DNA of 64,000 bases from assembly GCF_029227915.1 (NCBI RefSeq), contig NC_079879.1, positions 33,176,501 to 33,240,500 of the forward strand, in the 5' to 3' direction. Shown piece by piece: positions 54,431 through 64,000 of this stretch. The position numbers and the translations under genes were made by a program. The first letter of the stretch is position 1. Each line of letters starts with the position of its first letter. Source of the stretch: Hydractinia symbiolongicarpus (lineage: Eukaryota > Cnidaria > Hydrozoa > Anthoathecata > Hydractiniidae). Below the pieces are notes generated by a model. The model saw nothing but the letters and a program-made list of their open reading frames with translations, did no database searches and was not told where the DNA came from.

Positions 54431-55984
54431 CGTTTAATTATATACTCAGCTATTCAGCACACGGCATTTGGTTAGGAGATTATTGGCAACAAATCCACAA
54501 TAACCCCAGATTCCGTCACTTCTTGCTGATTTCCCTATTTCTGCCAAAATGTTAACAAACCAAAAAATATTAGTAGCTGAGGTTACCCTTATGCACTTAT
54601 TCTGCTGTCCATTGAAAACAAAGTCTCCTCCACGGTGTGGCGAATATCCCCAGAGTTTTTGCCTGAGAGTGGAACACTGCAAAAATTCGTTCAAAAACTA
54701 TGGAAAATCTTTTAGGGTCTTCAAATATTTTGCAACATCATCCTCCAAAGCGACCCAGCATGAATAAAGTTACGGGAATTGTTCCGCCGATGAAAACTAT
54801 AAGAAGCTCGTAAGGCCTATACAAGGCCTATACAAACGGTATAAATTAGGAAAAACTAGAAATTAAAAAAACAGGTTGCGAAGCATTTCGCAAGTTGCAA
54901 GCAAAATTAAATTATCCAATACTTTGTCCCTAGCCCTTCTTGTTTCTTTGGCGCTAACATCTTCCGAAATACATCAAAATTGAATATCATAGCGTAGAAG
55001 AACCCTGGGGATGAGGTAGGAAAATGAACGCTCTGCAGAACAATTCGTTGCGCTAAAACAGTTTTTTTTTGCGAATAGACTGCGCGAGTATTTGATGTGC
55101 GTGGGATACTCTTTTCAAAATGTGCGAGAAAATTAGATTACGCGAAACTAACAAAAACAAATAACGCGTGTTAAAATTTTGTACCGCCTTTTCCCACAGA
55201 ATGATAAAAGTAAAGAGCGCAATACAAAAATACACTTTTAGCAGTAATCCGAATGATATGAAATACATCGAGTTGTACAACCCGTAGAAGTTGGTCCTAA
55301 CGTTAACGATTTCGTAAATGACCTTACAACAAAGCAGTATTTTTTTCACGTAAAAATACCGGCACTAGAAGCCACAGAATCTGCTGGAACGAATTTCGAA
55401 AACTCACGGGAAACAATTAAAACAAAAACAAACAAATCAAAAAATTACATCACTCACTCCCATTGTACACAATCTAAAAGAAAAAAAGAACATTTTCATA
55501 TAGTGAAGCTTCCAGTGCCTTTAAGGGATGGCCAAGTCAATGGAATTGAAAGCGCTGTTTTTCATCTCATAAATAATTAAGGCTAACTCGAAAAAGTATA
55601 AAAGAAAAAACTAAACAATCCGGCAACTTTACTAATTTTATATGCAAAGTTCCAACCATACCAACAGTTTCCAAATCTGACAAAATAGAAACAGGACTAG
55701 CAATAAATTTTTTCAAAAGAAGAAAACCGTTTTAATACTATTATTCTTCATTAAAATACATTAAATTCATTAAAATACAACTATAATAGTATTATTATTA
55801 TTAGAAGCAAAATTGCAAAAGTAATTAGTTAATTATACAATAATTAGCTATAATACAAAGAAATAAGGCATATTTTAGGTCTGTAAAATATACGTGTCTA
55901 AAATGCCGACTACCGTTTCTTGTTCACGGCATATTCGTCTTTGTGTGTTCAAGTTCGGCGGACGTATAATCTGGACCAAAAGAC

Positions 55985-56025
55985 GGGGGGGGGGGCAAAA
56001 TCCAGGGGTGGGGGGGGGGGGGGGG
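55985..56025 (+). repeat. G tracts of 11 and 16 with quadruplex potential
   Basis: Runs of G at 55985-55995, 56005-56008 and 56010-56025 on the plus strand, in a genome that is otherwise strongly AT-rich. Run lengths are prone to assembly error. Confidence 0.8.
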
Positions 56026-57801
56026 TACGAGCCGTACTTATTGCATTTTTTACTAGACTTATACTTTAACCCCTCGGTTCAAACTTATTTGTTTTATTAG
56101 AAAAAAAATACCCTAGCTTTATGTGCAAAAATATCAGTCCTATTTCTTTACGCTGATTTTAAATGATTTTTTTGATATCGAAATTTTGAGAATCTCAATA
56201 ATTCTCTTGGTATACCTCTCGCGTGTAGCAAACGTGCTCCACAATTTCGCTTCGTGAGCGAATGGTCCTGCTTTTTTACATAACAGAATGGGTGTAGGTA
56301 AAAAATTGGAAACTTTTGTAAACTATCTAGAAACTTTTGTAAACTATCTTAAAACGTTTGTAAAACAAGTTCTCCCATTGTTGGTCCTATAAATTAACAA
56401 TACGTATAACGCGTTTGCAAAATCTGGCCATATATTGGCCAAAAATCACTCAACGATACCAAGGTAATTTTCGACGTCTTCTCTTATATCAAAAAAGCAA
56501 AATCCTAGGGACAAGGGTGGCTTTTGAGGCTTTGTGCTTTTTAGGCTAGCATTTTTTAGAAGACTATTTTAATGACACACATTGTGGTGTAAAATTTGTA
56601 ACCTCGTTCCTAGCGCCTTCAAGCATCTCTTTATATTGGGATTTCTGGTGCCAAAAGTACCATGGGGTAATTTAATTTCATTTAAAGTTTAGAGTGCTTT
56701 ATAATAACTTTGAACATTTGATAGGGAAGAAAATTTGTCATGACGTCATCAATCCTAAGAACATGTGATTTTACCGCCCTGAGAGAACACTTGTTTCTCA
56801 ATCTTGTTTCCAGGGCATTTTATCTTTTGAATAAATGATTGCGGAGAAATTTTTAGCTGCTCGTAATGACGGCTCAGGGGACCCTGGGAACGAGGTTGCT
56901 TGTTTCATACTGACTCCATTATAATTCGACGAGATTTAGTTTGCTAAATAGCTCCCACGGAATGCGGAAGGTGTGTAATAATGGTGTACAAACAAAATGT
57001 ACTAGACAGGGTTTTTTCCATCCCGCTTGCAACACTGTTGTAACTTTCAAAATATAATATCTTCCATTTTTTAATAAAAAGCTGTAATGAGGGCAAGTTT
57101 TGAACCCATCACAGCAGTATTTTAAGAGTTATAATAAGAAAAGTGACTTTTTAATGGAAGTCACCCCTTCCCCCTTCCCACAGTAGAAGTATAGGGTTAA
57201 CCCTATTTAGACTCTTCAGGGTAGGCAGATTCTGACCACCGTCCCTGTTGATTCTTTTATAACTTCTTTTTACTAATTTGCATAGTTAAAAGTACAAAAA
57301 TAACGCGGTTAATAAAAGTGAATTTTCGTGCTTCGTAACACTGATCCTATCAATAGACTCTTGCACATATTTTTTAAAGAATAGCATAAAAATGCAACAC
57401 ACGTGTAAATAAACGCAAATAGCAGTTCATCTTTTGCGGTATCTACTAGCTACTCATTCTCGACCCCAAAGCTCTTTTACATAAACCTCGAACCTAGCTA
57501 CTGCCATTTTATTACGGCTCACCAGTGAAAGTAGCTAGCTAGGGTTAGGATTACAACTGAATATGGAGATTATGTAATTGAGATTACAGTTTTAAGGTTA
57601 GTCAACTGTAAATCTTCAAGTGTATTAACACCGAATATAGAAAATCTAGCTAGGTAGGTACAATCCCAATCCCAATATCTGTTGTCTCTCTTTGTATGTC
57701 GGGCGTGAACAATAAGCGCAGCACCGATGAGAGACAAAAAAGCCTGGGGACGAGGTTGAGGTAGGATATTTATAACCTATAGATTATTTTCAAAGATTTA
57801 A

Positions 57802-57859
57802 ACAGGGTTTTATTTCATGGAAGGGTGACGACAGGGTTTTATTTCATGGAAGGGTGACG
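57802..57859. repeat. 29-bp tandem duplication, two copies
   Basis: ACAGGGTTTTATTTCATGGA followed by AGGGTGACG occurs at 57802 and again at 57831. The copies are identical, so it is recent. Confidence 0.85.
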
Positions 57860-58377
57860 ACATCTGATATCATTGAAAACTAGTAGTTATAATCGGTTGG
57901 TCTGTTGTTAACACTTTTCACATCGCATCACGAAGTTCAACAACATCTTGATGTGTTACCTTGAATATAATTTCTTCATTTTGTGTTTTCTCAAGGTAGA
58001 AAACGTACTAAAATTTTGGAGGAAAAATCCATCCTACGCATGGCCGTTAATTTTAATAGATCTATAATAACTTTAGTATTTTTAAAAACAATTTATTGAT
58101 GTTTATGATAATGAAACGAAATGATAATATTGTTTATAGTTTCTAAATATTAGGCAGTATCTCAGAGTTGGAGGTGTGTAGAGAAAGTAATTTTCCAAGT
58201 TGGTTTCTAATTGATAATTACAACAAGAAAACTCAGTTGGTTTGATCTCTCAAATCTGCAGTTGAGTTAAAGACTATCTCAAGAAGACTTTTAATATTCT
58301 ACTTTTATTTTTTAATTGTTGGATCGCTTCGAACAGTAACGACAAGTTTTCTATCCGATTTTAAGTTGCAGTTACAC

Positions 58378-58440
58378 AACCTCATCCCCAGGGCATCTTG
58401 TATCTTTTTCTACACCAGGACATGGCGCTGGAAACGAGGT
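58378..58440. mobile_element. Minimal 60-bp inverted unit of the CCTCG/CCCAGGG family
   Basis: AACCTCATCCCCAGGGC at the left and GCGCTGGAAACGAGGT at the right are inverted relatives around a short T-rich middle. Similar units lie at 35560-35632 and, more widely spaced, 56602-56890. Confidence 0.5.
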
Positions 58441-58981
58441 AGAAATCCACAAGCAAGAGCGTTTAATTCATGCACCACACACTGAGTTGGGAGATCAGCA
58501 ATTGACAAAATATGACGTAAGTTAATTGCGTCTATTATCCAATAGTTGTTTCGTAGTGAGCGTAACTCGACACATCTTTTTTCTTTTGTTCAGAATAGGC
58601 GCGATCACGTAAAGTTTTCTAATTAATAGTTATAATATTGAGTTGTGGATTATGTTAGCAGTTTGCTTGGGTTAAAAATGTCCAATGCAGTCTGTTGTGC
58701 AACTGTTTTAGAGATAGAAAATTCCATCTATACAGCATTTGTTCTCCAACGTCTCTTGTGCCATGTTATTGCACAACAAGTGTTTCCAATAAAGTCGCAC
58801 AACAACTACCCGACTCTTTTTATGTCCCTGGAAGTCAAGCTTTTCGTGGAGAAAAATTAGAATTATTCTTTCATACATTTCATTAATTTATTCAAAAAAC
58901 AAGAGTAAAAATTAAATACAGTATTCTCCCAAGAGATACAGTTTCATCTGTAATCTTTTTTCTTTTTTTCTTTCTTTCGTT

Positions 58982-61900
58982 TCAATCGTCTTCTATAAAC
59001 TTTTTACCATATGGAATTCGAAGTGATGTATTCTCCAGCTAAAGCAAAATAATTGTTGATACATACTTTTAAGGAGATTTAAACTTACCTCCTTGATCAT
59101 TTTCAGCACTTCACAAAAATATCGTTTTTCTTTTAGTTAAACTGTGCTTATACTTATTCAGAAAAAAAATTTGTTGCGAAAAGATGTTGAACTTAAAGAC
59201 CAAAGGAAAAGGCGAATAATCGTAAAAAGAAATTGCAAAAGATTATTTTCAGCACAAGACTAACAATCACAATGCTTTATACCAACTTAAATCTAGAATA
59301 AAAGTAGAAGATTTTTTAAATAAACAACACTGCTGGCAAGTGAATGCAAAATAAAACAGCTTACATCAATATCTTCGCATGAAGTTGGGAATATCATAAT
59401 ATCGTCAATAGCTTTGTCGCCCATGTATTCCTTTCGTGTAGCATAGAACTGAATCTAAAAATCAAGATATACAGTTAATACATGTCTTCTGTTATGAAAG
59501 TCAAGTTAAACTCCTTAGAGTAATTTTTTCTTTTTTTTGAAAACTCTCTCAAAAAAGTAAAGATTTTGACTAAAATTAATTATTTTATCGGCAAAGACAT
59601 TCGAATCAGCAGATGCTTACTGTGACCACGATTGCATCTTTCATTGCTGCACATCGAAATATTACTAACAAAATAGGTACGACAAAAGTTAAATATTTGG
59701 GAATGGAAGATACTACTTTGTGATGATTTTGACTGGACTTACGTCATAGGGATTATTTGTTGGGTGCAAATCCATTTTCTGTTGCATCCAAGTGTTGTAT
59801 TCCAAATTACCATCAATGTGAACGAGCGTAAGATTTCTCTTTGGCACTTTATTCAATTGGATGACTGTCAATGAACCAACAAGAAGTTTTGAAGAATTAA
59901 ACGTCTGATACATATGTAACCAAAATGTCAAACATTTACTGCCCTGGAACGGAGCCTGGTCTCGTATCGTTATCCAATCATCTTCTATGGTGTAGGTAAC
60001 CAAGCCAGATGGAAAAGTGTGACTGACGCTTGCTTCATAGTATATGTACCACCCATAACGTGAATCTAAATATATACATTTACTTTGTGTAGAATTTCAT
60101 TGACACGACTGTGAAAACAGTTGTTAATGGTGATGTTGTATTAAATCGCATATGAATTTTTGGACAAACTCGTCGAAATTATCTGTTTCATATAGAGTTA
60201 TCGCTGTCAGGTTGATCAATAGTTGAAAAAACTATTTTTACAACAAATACATATTTTCTGTTATGACAAGCTATCTGGTCCGCTCTCACATCGTTAAGGC
60301 CAATATCCACACACGGAAACCGCTCAGTGTACCATACTCATTGTTAGCTCATAACGCAATTAAAACTGAAAATTGTTAGGTCCGAGAAGCCAGAAGAAAG
60401 TTGAAATGTTTTTAACTTTTTTCTAATTTCGTGGAGTGACTAGCATTTTTGACCAATAGCTACAAAAACAAAAACAAAGTGACATCAACAAACCACCGGC
60501 AGCAGATAGCGCGTGGCTTATATTATGTTGTTATTATTGTCGTAGCAACGTAGAAATAAATTTTCGCTCTTCAACGTACTAGAACAGAACGGAATGGAAT
60601 GGAACAGATTTTTAACGTTATCCAGTCCGGTCCTTGAAACAATTTGCGTGTGTGGATATTGGCCTTTAGCTATCTGTATGAAAAGCAACTTTTCCTGAAT
60701 GGTTAGGTCATAGAAAGGTAGAGTTCTATCATTTTGTGTTTGGAAATCGTAATTATTAAGTGTGTAATTACAAAACAGAAACATTTACATAATCAACAGG
60801 AGTCTGCAAGAAGCTGTCATAAAGATTGAGTAAGTTAAAATATGCTATATACCCATAGAGAGCAGAAATGTTTTTTTGCGAATGTCACATTTTTTCGTCC
60901 TTTTCGCAAAATTTAATGGCCGCCAAAAACATTTTTTTTCTGAATCGCAAAAAAAATTATTTCTATTAGACTATTATAACGCTACGTAGCTTGAAAAAAC
61001 CTATTCGCAAAAAATATAAGATAATTGCAAAATTTTGTGGCCAAATGGTTTACGTTTGTTAAGTTTATGTCATAAAGTATTTCAGATATCACCTACTTAA
61101 AGTATGATCATTGTTAGGACCAGTGTACTTGGAGAATGTGGCACCTGAATGCAAAATCCATCTTGAATTGGGCACACTATTATAAAAAATACCCTTGTCT
61201 GTAAAGTTCATCTCGTCATCTTCAAATGTCAACATAAAATCTAAAATAAATACAATAGACTAAAGTTGAGGTTTTATAAAACTGCATTGTTTTTAGGCTA
61301 AGTTATTGGTCCTGGGACTAATTTTTTTAGCCGCTAGTAGGATGAAAATATTTACCAAACTTGAATTTCTGTCATATATGTGCGTCTTATATGTTGCTAA
61401 ATTAAAAATTATTTATGATGCTCCAAAGGTAATTTTGTAAATAAGATCAACTGATAATCCGAAAGTACTTCCATATTTGACTGTAGTCTATATGATGACG
61501 TCAGCGGAAATTTGATCAGTGTGGTTATTTTTCTCATTATTTCCCAGACGGTTAAAATGCGTATACATCAAAGCAACAACACACATAATATTTTCTACTC
61601 ACCTGGACAGGAAATATATTTTTGACAAAAGAGTGACGATAAACTCTTCCCACCAGGTGAAACATCATTTTTTACTTGTGCCCCATCATACTCCAGAAAA
61701 TAAGACTTTCTTGATCCCTCTTTGTTCCCACAAGCAACAACAAAACTTTTTTTGCTTCCACCGCAAGGATTTACTAAATGAAAGTAATAATGGCTTTTAT
61801 TGCATATCAAAACTTTACCGTTTCTACAATCCTGGAAATCGATTTTTAACCACAAACAATAGAAAAGCCATTTCTATGTAAGTAATACGCACTCCGAGCT

Positions 61901-63200
61901 TACTATGGTTCACTTCGTAATTTTACAGCGAACTTTTTTTGGTTATATCTAAAACATCAAAGAATACTAATATTTTCGATTTTTCGCACCTGCTGTTGAA
62001 AGTACAACTAGTGTATTTTGGACGTTTGTTACTCGGTCTGCGCCCATGGGGAGATAAAACTTTTGTTTGACAATTTCAAGAAATAAGCAGAACGCCATTT
62101 TGCAAATATATTGTCCGGGGTTGTATTAGTCTAAACAAAAGACTCACTGCTTTAGCCGACGTCATAATTTTAGATTAATTTATTAATTCTACAATTTTTT
62201 ACCTAACAGGTGGTAAGCTCAGTGGATTGATTTAAATTTCAGTACTTAATGTATGTATATCCTATGCATTTGTTTTTTTCATTAGAACAATTTCATAAGA
62301 ACAGAAATGACTAAAAATTAAGAACGAAAAAAAAAAACAATTTTAAGGCTAAGACTTTATTATCATTTCCATTTTTTCCTAAAAAATCATTATTGGCCAA
62401 ATCATCTATTGAATACGATTAAAACAAACAATGAATAGAAAGACATTTACGCTGCACATGTGAGAAAAATAAAAACACCTCAGGCTGAGCCAAATTTCCT
62501 GGTTCTTATAATTCAGGAATAAACATAGACATGTGTTTTTGTTTCTCTCTTAGGCTACTTTTCGGTATTTTTACTTAATTTAGGCACCAGCTCTTGAAAC
62601 AGGCAACTCACAAAAGTTGATACAATCTAAGGTATTTTACTAGGAGTTTCTAACAAGCTTCTTAAGAGCTATATTTAACCAAAAATAAGTTTGGCACAAA
62701 AATGAGACTTTTATCAACACATATACACAAAATGATGAAAAATGTCATTTTTCGCACTCTATTTATCATTTAAAATGATGTCTATTCCGTTGCGGTTTTT
62801 GCAGGATAACCTACTTAATATCCGTCTAATTGATTAGTAGAAATACTAGACTAGTCAGTTTCTTGTCAAGTGGTTTCTTATATAAAACTCAAAAACAAAG
62901 TCTAAGCAAGTTGAATTTAATTTGATTTTAGCCTTCTCACTTACCTTTACTATACACAGGAACCGTGTCAACAGACATCGATACCTCATTATCACTTTGC
63001 GCAAGATAGCAGGAACAAGTATTGTCTTGTAGAGATGCATAACTCTTCAATCGGTTACAATGTAAAATGCATTTGGTGAATGATGTTGTTTCCATACTGT
63101 TGATAATGTTGGTTGTCTTAATATGTGTCAGCTGATATTCTAAAGGAACAGCTACCAGAGAAAATACAGCAACCATAGCAAAGGTTATGGAGAAAAACAT
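58982..63200 (-). CDS. Secreted WSC/PAN-like plus MAM domain protein (complete, 346 aa)
   Basis: Six exons in coding order: 63200-62945, 61773-61603, 61240-61097, 60065-59743, 59454-59365, 59038-58982; phases 1, 1, 1, 0, 0; GT-AG throughout. Residues 1-17 are a hydrophobic signal peptide. A short cysteine module follows (Cys44, Cys48, Cys62, Cys64: KCILHCN ... KSYASLQDNTCSC), close to the core of WSC or PAN/apple folds, then NPCGG. From about 143 to 325 is a MAM domain: FMLTFEDDE, YTGPNNDHT, GWYIYYEAS, KCLTFWLHMY, then GDKAIDDIMI and a closing Cys. The tail is short and polar, with no membrane anchor. MAM domains mediate extracellular adhesion; the partner is unknown. AATAAA (minus) at 58887-58892. 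First ATG chosen because it begins the signal peptide. Confidence 0.92.
60297..60665. mobile_element. 369-bp PIF/Harbinger-type MITE with TTA duplication
   Basis: TTA at 60294-60296 and 60666-60668 flank inverted ends AGGCCAATATCCACACACG (left) and its complement ending ATATTGGCCT (right). No coding capacity. Lies in the third intron of the MAM gene. Confidence 0.85.
60870..61045. repeat. TTCGCAAAA-word element remnant
   Basis: TTTTGCGAATGTC, TTTTCGCAAAATTTAATGGC, GAATCGCAAAAA and ATTCGCAAAAAATA recur in both orientations. It resembles the CGCCAAA and TCGGCAAA families but ends are unclear. Confidence 0.4.
61774..62944. other. First intron of the MAM gene
   Basis: A minus-strand ORF of about 40 codons starting near 62098 (MAFCLFLEIVKQKF...) is open but does not splice in phase with either neighbour. 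A fragment of a dispersed repeat (AACACCTCAGGCTGAG) is at about 62474. Nothing else seen. Confidence 0.5.
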
Positions 63201-64000
63201 TATTTATGCTTTTTCAAGTGTATGTACTGATCTAAAAGGTATTTAGAATTTTAAGTACGCTGTTGTTGTTTATGATATCAACAATTCTATTGTACAACTT
63301 TGGGAGAAAATTTGGACAACATAATGCTTATACCATGAAATATACGGCTATGAAATTTTCAATTGTTGACATTAATTAAAGATTTCTCACAAGTAAACAT
63401 AATATTTTGTTTTCCCTTATCTCAAAGTGTCTATGTTTGACAAAAACGTGCGCGTTAAAAAAAGTTATTCAGCACCTGGCGTAAATGAATCCTTAGATCT
63501 CTCCATATTTTATAGATGACTAGCGAATTAAAGTGTGCCCTAAAAGTAAATCCGACGTTAGGAAGGAAGACGGTTTAATTCTTTGACGTTAAAATATTTC
63601 GTGCATGGAATTTTTAAGAAAGAGAAAATATTTTAAGTTGATATGTTGTCTATATGCTTCCCATGATGACACTTGTGAGTGCTTGATATTCAAGAAGATA
63701 CTTTATTTCTAATTTTTATCATTAAAGACAGAGTTGGAGTTAAATTTATATAGACATCCAGTGTAGTCTTTGGGATTTCTTGGTTGCCCCTTCATGATGG
63801 CATTTTCAATATTTTCAATAAATTTTTAACACGTCATTGCAAAAATGTGGACTGCAGTAAACTATATAGTCATGGTATTTTTTTGTTTTGTTTTGTGCAG
63901 AATTTATGTTACGTTTCGTCGCTATAGCTGAATACTTTTAGTCTGCACCTATGAAGAAAGAAAGAAGCGTAAACATCGTGTTGATTATAGTAGAAAATCA
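63201..64000. other. 5' flank of the MAM gene
   Basis: AT-rich; promoter expected just above 63200 but I cannot point to a distinct core element. No ORF with a domain. Confidence 0.5.

Larger units (their letters stand above)
54431..58981. other. Intergenic region between malic enzyme 5' end and MAM gene 3' end
   Basis: The malic enzyme promoter should lie just above 54430. Repeats seen: G tracts at 55985-55995 and 56010-56025, the CCTCG...CCCAGGG short family (about 54996, 56602, 56877, 57742, 58378-58440), and a 29-bp tandem pair (57802-57859). ORFs such as 55053-55349 (minus, 98 codons) have no recognisable domain. A minus-strand AATAAA for the MAM gene is at 58887-58892. Confidence 0.55.

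Noticed and set aside
54446-54767. Overlapping ORFs on both strands just upstream of malic enzyme
   Set aside because: No recognisable domain, no splice partners; probably promoter-proximal non-coding DNA.
55053-55349. 98-codon minus-strand hydrophobic ORF
   Set aside because: Composition follows AT-rich DNA; no family motif and no paired splice sites.
61970-62098. Minus-strand ORF MAFCLFLEIVKQKF in the MAM intron as an extra or alternative exon
   Set aside because: No acceptor lies between the upstream in-frame stop and the ATG, and its phase does not match exon 2; exon 1 joins exon 2 directly at 62945/61773.

Overview
The window is animal nuclear DNA: AT-rich, with GT-AG introns, metazoan protein families and many short, mostly non-autonomous transposable elements. 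The gene set and element types (P2X7-C-like zinc-binding ORF, Penelope-like, PIF/Harbinger, pogo/Tigger, fold-back MITEs) fit a cnidarian, perhaps a medusozoan. That placement is inference; the sequence alone does not name a species.

Layout, left to right. (1) 944-19777, + strand: the last four coding exons of TFB1M, the mitochondrial 12S rRNA adenine dimethyltransferase. Its last intron is about 13.5 kb and holds an antisense tRNA-Cys(GCA), a pogo/Tigger deletion derivative, a tRNA-promoter-like insertion and a 20-copy minisatellite; the intron before it holds a PIF/Harbinger derivative and a LINE tail. (2) 21988-29401, + strand: a four-exon, 1016-residue zinc-finger gene with a degenerate chromodomain-like N-terminus and 13 C2H2 fingers in three clusters. 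(3) 32.65-33.42 kb, + strand: a P2X7-C-terminus-like gene whose 5' end is unresolved, followed by a tentative 75-residue small gene. (4) 36.0-38.4 kb: a broken LINE split by a fold-back element with a 9-bp target duplication, abutting a HARBI1-type transposase fragment. (5) 54430-43408, - strand: a complete 12-exon mitochondrial malic enzyme (614 aa). Its 5.7-kb first intron carries a Penelope-like remnant whose 89-bp perfect inverted repeats each contain a candidate hammerhead ribozyme. (6) 63200-58982, - strand: a complete six-exon secreted protein with a WSC/PAN-like cysteine motif and a MAM domain (346 aa).

There is no operon-like logic; the genes are independent. TFB1M and malic enzyme both act in mitochondria, but their proximity is not evidence of a functional link. 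Exon calls rest on reading frames that stay open with matching phase across GT-AG junctions. The most notable signals are the paired hammerhead candidates, the chromodomain-like/zinc-finger combination, a Glu-to-Gly change in the malic enzyme dinucleotide-binding motif, the tRNA-promoter insertion, and a perfect 22-bp hairpin at 40.84 kb.
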